Of a DNA stretch of 64,000 bases, positions 1 through 7,928 are shown one piece after another. Location: assembly GCA_009781005.1 (NCBI GenBank), contig WQYX01000005.1:1-64000 (forward strand). Reading direction: 5' to 3'. The DNA comes from Polyangiaceae bacterium. Lineage in GTDB: Bacteria; Myxococcota_A; Polyangia; Polyangiales; Polyangiaceae. Each line of letters starts with the position of its first letter. Position 1 is the stretch's first letter. Below the pieces are notes generated by a model, which saw only the letters and a list, made by a program, of their open reading frames with translations, did no database searches and was not told where the DNA came from. The position numbers and the translations under genes are program-made.

Positions 1-120
1 CCGCTTTCGATTTGACGCGATCTCATCGTTGGGGCCTGCGCTGCGGTCCTCAAAGCCATACAAGGCTGTTCCGGTCCGCTGCTCGGCCCCGCCTCGACCT
101 CGCGTCAACTTGAAAGCGGT
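1..120. repeat. Inverted-repeat element C, copy 1
   Basis: This non-coding element is bounded by near-perfect 20-bp inverted repeats at 1-20 and 100-119, CCGCTTTCGATTTGACGCGA on the left and the complement of CCGCTTTCAAGTTGACGCGA on the right. A near-identical copy lies at 49810-49926, and shorter pieces of its ends occur at 28128-28172, 40990-41000 and 62972-62993. It has no reading frame of note, so it behaves like a MITE or REP-type element. The window starts at its edge, so the left flank and any target duplication cannot be seen. Confidence 0.75.
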
Positions 121-202
121 CTACCGATTTCAAGCGGACTATACAGCGCAACCCAGTTGCGCTGAATGAACAGTCCATGGCGATGCACACACGTCATGCT
201 TC

Positions 203-268
203 GTTGAGCCCGAAATCCCGTGGCTCTCGAAAGAAGCGGAGCGTGAGCCACGGGATTTCGGGCTCAAC
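203..268 (-). terminator. Perfect 24-bp hairpin downstream of gmk
   Basis: The arms at 203-226 and 245-268 are perfect reverse complements over 24 bp with an 18-nt loop. The hairpin begins 14 bp past the gmk stop codon, so a role in transcription termination or mRNA 3-prime protection fits. No T-run follows on either strand, so it is not a textbook intrinsic terminator; a REP-type element is the alternative. Confidence 0.6.
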
Positions 269-282
269 GCAAGTGAGTGCCG

Positions 283-912
283 CTATAATTGGCCGACGCG
301 CAGCAGCCGTTCGGCAAGATCGGCACGACGGAAGCGTCGCGACCGCTCGGCGAGCACGATGGCCTCCAGATGACGGAATGCCATATCGAGATCATCGTTG
401 ACGACGAGATAATCAAATAATCCATAATGCGCGATCTCGATCATCGCGGCTTTGAAGCGGCGTTGGACAATCTCTTCACTCTCGCTGGCCCGGCCGCGCA
501 GGCGTCGCAAGAGTTCGCTCATGGAAGGTGGCAGAATGAATACGGTGACCGCGTCGTGCTGTTTGGCGCGGATCTGGCGCGCGCCTTGATAATCGATATC
601 GAAGATCATCCCTGCGCAGTTAGGCTCGACGCGCGCGCGCTCGATCTCGACGCGCGAGGTGCCGTAGCAGTTGCCATGGACTTCGGCCCACTCGATGAAC
701 GCACCCTCGTCGACGAGCGCGTCGAACTCGGACCGACTCACAAAATAATAATCGCGGCCATGAACTTCATCCGGGCGAGGCGTACGCGTCGTGTGCGAGA
801 CGCTGAATTTGAGCGCAGGAAATCTTTCTTGGAGTTTACGTGTAAGCGTCGTCTTTCCGGCCCCACTTGGCGACGAAAGAATGAGAAGCAGAAACGGTTC
901 GGCGTGATTCAC
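283..912 (-). CDS. gmk: Guanylate kinase
   Basis: This 209-aa protein phosphorylates GMP to GDP with ATP in the cytosol, an essential step of purine nucleotide supply. The P-loop PSGAGKTT is at residues 15-22, followed by the GMP-binding region (SHTTRTPRPDEVHGRDY) and the lid region with the VQRRF motif. The length is typical of the family. The start is GTG at 912, only 3 nt after the DUF507 stop codon, so the two genes are probably co-transcribed. Identification is firm. Confidence 0.95.
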   Translation of the reverse strand: MNHAEPFLLLILSSPSGAGKTTLTRKLQERFPALKFSVSHTTRTPRPDEVHGRDYYFVSRSEFDALVDEGAFIEWAEVHGNCYGTSRVEIERARVEPNCAGMIFDIDYQGARQIRAKQHDAVTVFILPPSMSELLRRLRGRASESEEIVQRRFKAAMIEIAHYGLFDYLVVNDDLDMAFRHLEAIVLAERSRRFRRADLAERLLRVGQL

Positions 913-915
913 GTC

Positions 916-1437
916 TCAACTCAATCCGCGTTTCCGTTTTACGGACTCGAGAGCGCGCGCATATTCGAAATCCCACTGGGGGGTGCCCTCACGAACGTGC
1001 TTGAGCTGGGCGCGGACTTCCGTGTCGATGTCGCTGTCAATGGCCATGTAGCGTCTGAAGATGGGCCTCATCTGGCGGCGCAGATCGACGTCCTCGGCAA
1101 AGACTTCGTCCACGTGGGACGAATGCATGAGCATTGCAACGACTTGATCGAGCAGATGATCCAGAGCGTCGTCGCCAACTTTGATGCCGTGATGCTCTGC
1201 GATCTGCTGGCGGACGCGACCGAACTCCGATGCACCGCGCCCCGTCTTCTGTAGGAGGTCGCGCGTCTTGCCGTCGACGATGCGCTCGGTTTCGAGGTAG
1301 TTGCGGAGCACGGATTCGACATCTGCGACGACCTCGCGCTGGGCGTGGGCGTCGTCGACTTCGATCGCTTTTGAGGAGGTGAGCTCGCGCACGATCTCTT
1401 GTGCAAGCGCAGAGACCTTAGACCCGTAGAGTCGCAT
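916..1437 (-). CDS. DUF507 family protein
   Basis: This 173-aa protein has the N-terminal pattern of DUF507 proteins (MRLYGSKVSALAQEIV), is predicted to be largely helical and has no signal peptide. The family has no assigned function. It is about twice the length of the shortest members and appears to contain two related halves. It is the first gene of a likely two-gene operon with gmk, and its ATG at 1437 faces the divergent kinase gene across a 142-bp gap. Confidence 0.8.
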   Translation of the reverse strand: MRLYGSKVSALAQEIVRELTSSKAIEVDDAHAQREVVADVESVLRNYLETERIVDGKTRDLLQKTGRGASEFGRVRQQIAEHHGIKVGDDALDHLLDQVVAMLMHSSHVDEVFAEDVDLRRQMRPIFRRYMAIDSDIDTEVRAQLKHVREGTPQWDFEYARALESVKRKRGLS

Positions 1438-1461
1438 CGAGACGTGAACTTAACCTACCCT

Positions 1462-1501
1462 CTGCTGAAAGCGAAGCCACTTGGGTCATTCGCTTCAGCA
1501 G
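1462..1501. promoter_or_regulatory. Imperfect inverted repeat between divergent genes
   Basis: Arms CTGCTGAAAGCGAA (1462-1475) and TTCGCTTCAGCAG (1489-1501) pair with one bulged base around a 13-nt loop. The repeat lies in the only intergenic space between the DUF507 operon and the divergent kinase gene, so it could be an operator or a leader hairpin. No clear -35/-10 pair was recognised here. Confidence 0.4.
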
Positions 1502-1579
1502 AACCGTCGCGGCGGAAGCTCCGGCAGGAGTGTCGCAGGGGCAAGAGGACTGTTCGATGTCACATTTTGGCCGTATTCT

Positions 1580-2947
1580 ATGGATCTCATGACCGAGGCG
1601 GTGGTTTGCAGCGAAGGTTTGCCGAACGTCGGCGACGTCGTCGCTGGCAAGTATCGGATCGAGCGCGTTCTCGGCAAAGGCAGCATGGGGATGGTCTACC
1701 GTGCTCAACACGAGATCCTCCGTAAGCCCGTGGCCATCAAGATGGTGCTCCCGCAGCTTGCGGATATCCCAGCCATCGCCTCACGCTTCGTCAACGAGGC
1801 TCGCGCAGCCGCCCGCATTCGAAGTGAGCACGTCGCGCAGGTGCTCGACGTCGGCAGGCTGGAGAACGGCATCCCGTTCATGGTTCTCGAGCTGCTCGAA
1901 GGACAGGATCTCTCCGATTTCGTCGAAGGGTTCAAGGAGCATCTCCCCATCGCGAGCGTCGTAGATATCGTCCTCGAAGCTCTCGAGGCGCTGGCGCTGG
2001 CGCATTCACTCGGCATCGTGCACCGTGATCTGAAACCGTCGAATATCTTCCTGGCGCATCGTCCCGACGGTTCTTGCGTCGTCAAGGTCCTCGATTTCGG
2101 GATCTCGAAAGCCACCACTCTGTCCAATCCGTTCGACGACACCGCAGTGACGTTGACGAACGTATCGCTTGGAACACCCGCGTATATGTCACCGGAGCAG
2201 ATCCGGAACGCGAAGCACGTCGACGCACGCGCAGACATCTGGTCCATCGGCGTGATCCTCTACACGCTCCTCACGAAGACGGACCCGTTCGTAGGCGACT
2301 CCGTCGGCGCCGTCTTCGCTTCGATCTTGGAGGACACGCCCAAGCGGCTTCGCGCAATCCGACCTGAAGTGCCGGAAGTCCTCGACAACGTAGTAATCAA
2401 ATGCCTCGAACGTGATCGACGGCGGCGCTATGCAAATGTCGCGGAGCTTGCAAAAGCGCTCGCCCCCATGGCCTCCACAGCGGGGCAAGGATCTGCCGAG
2501 CGCGTGTGCCGGACTCCGGTCGCGCGAAACAGGGGGGGCATGGACGCGTTCGCCGTGGAGACGCTTATCGACGGTAAGGCCCCGCCCGCTCGTCGTTGGA
2601 TGATCCGCGCAGCATTCGTCGCGCTGATTGCCCTCAGTGTGTTCATCGTCGTGGCCCCCCAAGGGCGGCGCGCGGAAATGAACGGTCCCCGTGTTACACA
2701 AGTTTCTCTCGTCACTACTTCAGCGCTCCCCCCGATCCCAACACCTTCTTCGAGTGCAGTGGTTCTGCCGGCAGCAAGTGCATCCGTGCCACTGGTCGCA
2801 TCGACCTATCCGCCGTTCAGCGAGCTCCCTCCTCCAACCAGCCAGGCTGCTGGCAAGCCAACCCGCACCCAAACCATGAAGCCAACGGGAGCGAAGTCTG
2901 CAAACGAAGTCTCCATTGATAACGTCCTCCGTGGAGGGCGGCACTGA
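1580..2947 (+). CDS. Membrane-anchored Hanks-type Ser/Thr protein kinase
   Basis: The predicted 455-aa kinase phosphorylates Ser/Thr on unknown targets. The kinase domain spans about residues 25-300: Gly-rich loop GKGSMG (32-37), ATP-binding Lys54, HRDLKPSN with catalytic Asp150, DFG at 172-174 and activation segment GTPAYMSPEQ. All catalytic residues are present. A single hydrophobic segment near 340-360 (MIRAAFVALIALSVFIVV) is followed by a Pro/Ser/Thr-rich outer segment without PASTA repeats. The ATG at 1580 was chosen because it sits just before the conserved domain; the frame is open upstream to a TTG at 1481. The next gene starts 2 nt after the stop, so they are probably one operon. Confidence 0.88.
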   Translation: MDLMTEAVVCSEGLPNVGDVVAGKYRIERVLGKGSMGMVYRAQHEILRKPVAIKMVLPQLADIPAIASRFVNEARAAARIRSEHVAQVLDVGRLENGIPFMVLELLEGQDLSDFVEGFKEHLPIASVVDIVLEALEALALAHSLGIVHRDLKPSNIFLAHRPDGSCVVKVLDFGISKATTLSNPFDDTAVTLTNVSLGTPAYMSPEQIRNAKHVDARADIWSIGVILYTLLTKTDPFVGDSVGAVFASILEDTPKRLRAIRPEVPEVLDNVVIKCLERDRRRRYANVAELAKALAPMASTAGQGSAERVCRTPVARNRGGMDAFAVETLIDGKAPPARRWMIRAAFVALIALSVFIVVAPQGRRAEMNGPRVTQVSLVTTSALPPIPTPSSSAVVLPAASASVPLVASTYPPFSELPPPTSQAAGKPTRTQTMKPTGAKSANEVSIDNVLRGGRH

Positions 2948-2949
2948 CG

Positions 2950-3918
2950 ATGACGCACAATCGTCGTTTCCTTGGTGCTCCCATCGCAACGCTCCTGTCG
3001 CTTTCCGTCGTGTGCGCCACGAATACAGCTTTCGCGCAAGACACGGCGATTGCCGAAACGCTGTACGAGGAAGGCCAGCGCCTCATTCAGGAGGGCAAGA
3101 CCGAAGAGGCTTGCGACAAGTTCGCGGCGAGTCACCGGATAGATCCGGCCCCGGGGACCATCCTCAATCTTGCGGCCTGTCATGAGACACTCGGCAAGAG
3201 TGCTTCTGCGTGGGCCGAGTACAAAGAAGCGCAGGCTCTTGCCGGGCGAAGCGGCGACAGGCGACGCGAGGAATATGCTGCACGAAGGGGCGACGCTCTC
3301 GAGAAGAAGATCCGTCGCGTGATGATCATCGTCGGGGCACCCCTTCAGAACATGGCGGTGACGCTCGACGATCGCGTCCTCGAACGCGGAGCATGGGGAG
3401 CTGGCCTCGCTCTCGACCCAGGCCTGCACACGATCGAGGCAACCGCGCCAGGCTATTTGACGTGGAAGACGGAGCTAACAATCCCTGATCGCCCCGGCAT
3501 CGATCGCGTGCAAATCCCCGCGCTCGAACCTTTGCCCAAAACGCCTGCACCCTCCGCAACGGCCCAACACGAGCAGCCCACGACCAAACGCGCAATTGGT
3601 TACGGCGTTGTTGGCGCCGGCGTTGTCTCCCTCGGTGCGTCCGTCTTCTTTGGACTCCGGATGCGGTCGTTCGCGAAAGATCGCGACGCGGCATGCGCAA
3701 CGGGGACACCATGCTTCGACCAGGCGGCGTTCAACGCCGACCACAACGCCCGCGTGAATCAACAGTGGATGTTCATCACGGCAGGCGCGGGTGTCGTTCT
3801 CGGCGGGCTCGGCGCGTGGCTCGTGCTCTCCAGCAAGAGCGCACCATCAACGCACGTTGCGGTGGTTCCACACGCGGATCCGTCAGGCGGAGGCGTTCAG
3901 GTGCTCGGCCGCTTCTGA
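2950..3918 (+). CDS. Secreted TPR/PEGA-type protein
   Basis: This 322-aa protein has a signal peptide (cleavage after AFA-QD, near residue 27), a TPR-like helical stretch (about 32-100, LYEEGQRLIQEGKTEEACDK) and a beta-rich segment around 115-175 resembling PEGA. A hydrophobic helix near 215-235 and a second near 278-295 follow. Such proteins are common beside kinase genes in myxobacteria, and this one starts 2 nt after the kinase gene, suggesting it is a partner or target outside the cytoplasm. The exact function is unknown. Confidence 0.7.
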   Translation: MTHNRRFLGAPIATLLSLSVVCATNTAFAQDTAIAETLYEEGQRLIQEGKTEEACDKFAASHRIDPAPGTILNLAACHETLGKSASAWAEYKEAQALAGRSGDRRREEYAARRGDALEKKIRRVMIIVGAPLQNMAVTLDDRVLERGAWGAGLALDPGLHTIEATAPGYLTWKTELTIPDRPGIDRVQIPALEPLPKTPAPSATAQHEQPTTKRAIGYGVVGAGVVSLGASVFFGLRMRSFAKDRDAACATGTPCFDQAAFNADHNARVNQQWMFITAGAGVVLGGLGAWLVLSSKSAPSTHVAVVPHADPSGGGVQVLGRF

Positions 3919-3921
3919 CCG

Positions 3922-5112
3922 CTATTGGACAATGATGGTTCCGTCGTCGCCACTCACTCCAACGTCGAGAGTGCAGACGTCAAACTGCATGCTGCGCCGC
4001 AACTTGTAGAGGCCTGGTTGCGATGGTGCCGTGACATGGATGGAAACGTCGTTTGGGGTCCAATTCCAAGTCCAAGTGCTCTTCAGGTAACAGCCTTCGG
4101 TAGCCAGAACGCCATAACCAGCGAATGGAACGCAGCCAGGACAGGCAGGGCAGTAGGTGAGGTAGGTGTTCCAGGCACGGTAGTCGACTTTCCCCGTGAG
4201 CGTCTGGCCCGGCGACGCGATCACAACCGGTCCATTCGTCGAATCCCAGCGTACATTCTGCACGAAGGCGCCGGCGCAAGCCCGAATGGACAAGGAGACG
4301 TAGTATTCCGACGGATCGATGGTTGCGTTATGGACCATGACGGTTTCGTCGATGGTTGTGAACCACTGCACAACCGTGTTCGACTTGACACCCGTGTTCG
4401 TGATCGTAAGCGTGAGAGGGCTTTGCGCGAAGTTCGAGGCGTACGTCGGAGTTGTGCCGTTCATCGTGTAAAAGATGACTGCGGGCATCACCGACTGGAT
4501 GGTCAATATGAAAGTGTCCGGAGCAACCACGCCACCATTGTTGTCGGTCGGATACGCGTAACTCGTTGGACCCACAATGGGGGAAACGTCTGTGCAGACA
4601 CCGTTGATACAGATATTGCCATTGGAGCAGCGGATGTTGCAGCCGCCGCAATGGCTCGCATCGATAGCTGTCGCGACTTCACAGCCGTTCGCCTTGTTTC
4701 CGTCACAGTCTTCGAAGTTTGCATTGCAGGCGGTGTATGTGCACGTGCCAGCGATGCACGCTCCCGTTGCGTGGATGGGGTCGCACACGATCCCGCAACC
4801 ACCGCAGTTTTGCGTGTCCCCGTCAATGCTTCGTTCGCAGCCATTCACGATGTCGCCATCGCAGTCTGCAAGGCCAGGCGTGCACGCGCCGTAGGTGCAC
4901 GCGCCCTTCGAGCACGCGTCACTGGCGCTCGGCGCAATGCATTTCGTGGTGCACGTTCCGCAGTGATTGGGATCGTCAAGGAGATCGATGCACTGCCCGT
5001 CGTCGGAACAAAAGACGCATTCCGCCGGGACCAATTGCGTGGTGATAGACGGATTGCACGCGGCAAACGCACAGCCAAAGACAGCAAGGAAAAACAGGAT
5101 TCCACGTTTCAT
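3922..5112 (-). CDS. Cys-rich lipoprotein with chitobiase-type C-terminal domain
   Basis: The predicted 396-aa product begins MKRGILFFLAVFGCAFAAC, a lipoprotein signal with lipobox FAAC. Residues about 25-180 carry repeats of the form DxxxCGxCxxxC alternating with CDGDxxNGCE, a Cys-rich pattern usual in secreted myxobacterial proteins. A following segment (VIFYTMNGTTPTYAS) matches the CHB_HEX_C / Fn3-associated beta-sandwich fold. It is the last gene of a three-lipoprotein operon (19 nt after its neighbour) and converges on the TPR gene with a 3-nt gap. The reading frame extends upstream, but the lipobox fixes the start at 5112. The function is unknown; surface adhesion or polysaccharide binding is an inference. 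Confidence 0.72.
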   Translation of the reverse strand: MKRGILFFLAVFGCAFAACNPSITTQLVPAECVFCSDDGQCIDLLDDPNHCGTCTTKCIAPSASDACSKGACTYGACTPGLADCDGDIVNGCERSIDGDTQNCGGCGIVCDPIHATGACIAGTCTYTACNANFEDCDGNKANGCEVATAIDASHCGGCNIRCSNGNICINGVCTDVSPIVGPTSYAYPTDNNGGVVAPDTFILTIQSVMPAVIFYTMNGTTPTYASNFAQSPLTLTITNTGVKSNTVVQWFTTIDETVMVHNATIDPSEYYVSLSIRACAGAFVQNVRWDSTNGPVVIASPGQTLTGKVDYRAWNTYLTYCPACPGCVPFAGYGVLATEGCYLKSTWTWNWTPNDVSIHVTAPSQPGLYKLRRSMQFDVCTLDVGVSGDDGTIIVQ

Positions 5113-5131
5113 GATGTTCTCAACGCACGAA

Positions 5132-6151
5132 TCACTTGACGACGACAGCACCGATGTCGATCGCGGCTGCACCAAAGGAGCTCGCCTGGGCCGCTTGGCA
5201 GTCCGCGGCAGACCGCAAATCGGCGCGCATGATATGAAGGCCGCTCGTCGTTGGGGCCACAACGTTCACCGTAGAGCTTACCGAGATGCCTCCGTTGCTT
5301 CCGTAAGGAGGAGCCGAGGTGTCGAAAAAACAGTCGACGGGCGTGGCATCGAACCCGTAAACAACCTGCACCCGCGCGCTCGAGGGGCTCCACACTTGAA
5401 TTGTTGCACTTGCGATGAGCGACGCTCCTGCGCTCGCTTCAATGACATGGCTTTGGCTTCCGCTCGAGGTGAACCTGAAACCCTCAATGATGTATCCGTT
5501 GTTTCTCGCCGGCGCATTCGTCGTGGTGCTGTCTAGCTGAAATACCATTGCATGATGGGGCGTCTCGTTGTCGGCATACCAGCGCAGGACATTGAATGCC
5601 TTATCCACATTGGTGGTTGGCAAGGAGGGAATCGATATCGGACTTGCCGCCGTGGAACTTGGATCGGTCCCGTCGGTTGAATAGTGGATGGTCGTTGTGC
5701 CAACGCCGCCGAGGGAAACCGCAATAGGCCGCGGCACGATCAAAAGGCCGCCAGGAGACGAAGGAGACGCAAAGCTGGTGCTGACGGGGATCGCGGCCGT
5801 GCAGATGCCGTTCATGCAAACGAGCCCCGAGTTGCATGGGTGCTTGCAGCTCCCGCAATTCGAGGGGTCGCTGGCCACATTGATCTCGCAACCCGTGGCC
5901 TCGTCGCCGTCGCAGTCGAGATAACCCGGTGTGCACGTGACGAGTTCGCAGTGACCAGACGTGCAACGTCCGACGGCATTGGATCGATCGCCGCACGAAT
6001 TTCCGCACGCGCCGCAGTTGGCTGGATCATTCTCGGTATCTGCCACGCACGCGGGCGTGACGTACTCACCCAACACGGGCGGATCGCCGATACATGCCGC
6101 GATGAGCAGCGTTGCGGCGAACAGGGTTGTGCCGATGTTCACGCGGCTCAT
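5132..6151 (-). CDS. Cys-rich lipoprotein, paralogue of the downstream gene
   Basis: This 339-aa protein starts MSRVNIGTTLFAATLLIAAC, with lipobox IAAC. It shows the same architecture as the 3922-5112 product: Cys-rich repeats (DPANCGACGNSC, CDGDEATGCE, DPSNCGSCKHPC), then a segment (TTIHYSTDGTDPSSTAA) of the chitobiase C-terminal type, then a beta-rich tail. Its ATG overlaps the stop of the RCC1 gene by 4 nt (ATGA), so translation is probably coupled. It looks like a diverged tandem duplicate of its neighbour, exported to the cell surface. Confidence 0.72.
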   Translation of the reverse strand: MSRVNIGTTLFAATLLIAACIGDPPVLGEYVTPACVADTENDPANCGACGNSCGDRSNAVGRCTSGHCELVTCTPGYLDCDGDEATGCEINVASDPSNCGSCKHPCNSGLVCMNGICTAAIPVSTSFASPSSPGGLLIVPRPIAVSLGGVGTTTIHYSTDGTDPSSTAASPISIPSLPTTNVDKAFNVLRWYADNETPHHAMVFQLDSTTTNAPARNNGYIIEGFRFTSSGSQSHVIEASAGASLIASATIQVWSPSSARVQVVYGFDATPVDCFFDTSAPPYGSNGGISVSSTVNVVAPTTSGLHIMRADLRSAADCQAAQASSFGAAAIDIGAVVVK

Positions 6152-7539
6152 GGAACAATGGCCACTTTCTGGGCGATGAGTGTGTACGATCCCCAAGCCC
6201 ACACGGTACGGTCCCGCGCGAGTCCAACGGTTGTACCCATGCGTGCCATGGGCTGCAGGAAGCCGATGCGGCGAGGAGCTGTCTGGCAGGCATCCCCGTT
6301 TTCGCACGCCGTGGTGGGGATGACTCCGTCGCCGAGGGAGTAGACTCCGACATAGCCCCAGCCAAGGACGTCTCCGGTTGCTGTCGTTGCCATGACGCTC
6401 TCCCCGCGTGCGTCGATCGCGGTGACGCCTGGCGGCAGGCTTGCAATTTTGATGGGGGCGGCATGCCTGTTGGTGTCGGACAAGCCAGTGCCAAATTGCG
6501 CATACCCATTGCTACCCCAGCACCATACCTCGCCGTTGATGAGCCTCGCGCAGGTGGTGGACCGCCCTGCGCTTACTTCGGCCACATTCGATAGGTTGCC
6601 AATTTTCGTCGGCGTTGCCGAGTACGTACTACCGTCAGAGGGAGCATATCCCAGCTTGCCGCGCACGTCGTTGCCCCAGCAATAGACCACATTGTCGGCG
6701 CCAATCGCGCATGCGTGCGTGGTTCCTGCGCTGACGCTGATGTTCTGCGCTGGGAGTGCCGCAGGCGGGATTTCGAATTCACTCACGCGCGCCGCTGCGA
6801 CCTTCGGACCTGGGTCCGTCCCACCCCAACACCACACCTTCCCCGTGTCGAGCTCAATCCCACATGAGAACCACTCGCCCGTGGCAACCTGCGAAAGAAG
6901 CAGTGGGGAGCCGTCGCTCTTTTTCACCAGCGTTGGCGCGGGCTCGGCCGTTGTCGCTGTGTCTTCGGATACCTGCTGGTAGGTGTTGTCGCCCCAGCAA
7001 AACGTCATGCCGTCTTCTTGGATGGCACAAACACCGTGTGGGCCCGCATTCATTGATGCGACGTTGGAGAGGATCTTGGTTGGCGTTGAAACACTGTCGC
7101 TTACCTCTCCAATACCAACGCCACCCATGCTGTTCGATCCCCAGCAGTAGAGATCGCCTCCTTCGCTCAACGCGCAGATGGGATTGTCTCCAAAGAGCGG
7201 TGGCTTCGAAGGATCGCTTCCAGAGAGTGGCGCTGCCGAAGTCTGCTTCACCGGAACGCTACATCGAAGCTGGGAAGACGCGTCCGTGCTGCCGTCGTTC
7301 AATGCGTCGGAATCCGCATCCGGTGCCCATGCGACGAGATCGCAAAGTGGATCAGCGGAATCGTTGTCGCTCGCGTCGGATGCTGCAGACACGTCCGCCG
7401 GCGATATTGCATCGAGCAAGCGATCATCAACGGTGGGAGGGGCGTCGATGCATGCGCTGATTGCCCCGGCCCACGCACTCGTCGCAACGCCGAACAGAGC
7501 AAGCGTTCTCCAGCGATTCAAGGAAAGCCTCCGGACCAT
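6148..7539 (-). CDS. RCC1-repeat beta-propeller lipoprotein
   Basis: This 463-aa protein has a signal peptide ending in lipobox ISAC, an Asp/Ser-rich linker, then about seven RCC1-like repeats with signatures such as CALSEGGDLYCWGSN, CAIQEDGMTFCWGDN, CAIGADNVVYCWGND and CARLINGEVWCWGSN. These should fold as a seven-bladed propeller whose paired Cys residues may form disulfides outside the cell. It is the first gene of the three-lipoprotein operon. The ATG at 7539 gives the best signal peptide. RCC1 propellers bind proteins or ligands; the partner here is unknown, and the two Cys-rich lipoproteins are candidates. Confidence 0.8.
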   Translation of the reverse strand: MVRRLSLNRWRTLALFGVATSAWAGAISACIDAPPTVDDRLLDAISPADVSAASDASDNDSADPLCDLVAWAPDADSDALNDGSTDASSQLRCSVPVKQTSAAPLSGSDPSKPPLFGDNPICALSEGGDLYCWGSNSMGGVGIGEVSDSVSTPTKILSNVASMNAGPHGVCAIQEDGMTFCWGDNTYQQVSEDTATTAEPAPTLVKKSDGSPLLLSQVATGEWFSCGIELDTGKVWCWGGTDPGPKVAAARVSEFEIPPAALPAQNISVSAGTTHACAIGADNVVYCWGNDVRGKLGYAPSDGSTYSATPTKIGNLSNVAEVSAGRSTTCARLINGEVWCWGSNGYAQFGTGLSDTNRHAAPIKIASLPPGVTAIDARGESVMATTATGDVLGWGYVGVYSLGDGVIPTTACENGDACQTAPRRIGFLQPMARMGTTVGLARDRTVWAWGSYTLIAQKVAIVP

Positions 7540-7568
7540 CGTGCGATAATGGCCGCCACTCCTCTCTA

Positions 7569-7928
7569 TCACGAGTTGGGGAATTCGTTCTCATCGGCTG
7601 GCATTGGCACATCCCCCGGCAGCTCCTCCTCGTCGTCGCGATCGGCACTCGTTTCGAACGGAGCCGTTCGGGCGCGCCCGTCGCGCTCGAAGCCGAGCAA
7701 CTGCTCGACTCGCTTTTGTGCACCATCAAGCCTCTCCTGCGTGGCACGGGACAGGCCCACGCCCTCTTCGAACAGACGCAGCGATTCTTCGAGAGGCAAA
7801 TCTCCGCGCTCGAGAGTCGTCACGATGGTCGCGAGGCGCTTGAGAGCATCCTCGAACGACGTGCCGCGCTCCTGCTCCTCTGGCTCGTCCTTCGCTTTGC
7901 GCCGTTTCGGATCCGTTTTCGAACTCAT
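7569..7928 (-). CDS. xseB: Exodeoxyribonuclease VII small subunit
   Basis: This 119-aa protein has the XseB core SFEDALKRLATIVTTLERGD followed by PLEESLRLFEEGVGL (about residues 24-62). XseB joins the large subunit XseA to form exonuclease VII, which degrades single-stranded DNA. The acidic C-terminal extension beyond residue 80 is longer than usual. The ATG overlaps the stop of the HEAT-repeat gene by 4 nt. xseA is not in this window, so the small subunit is encoded apart from its partner. Confidence 0.9.
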   Translation of the reverse strand: MSSKTDPKRRKAKDEPEEQERGTSFEDALKRLATIVTTLERGDLPLEESLRLFEEGVGLSRATQERLDGAQKRVEQLLGFERDGRARTAPFETSADRDDEEELPGDVPMPADENEFPNS

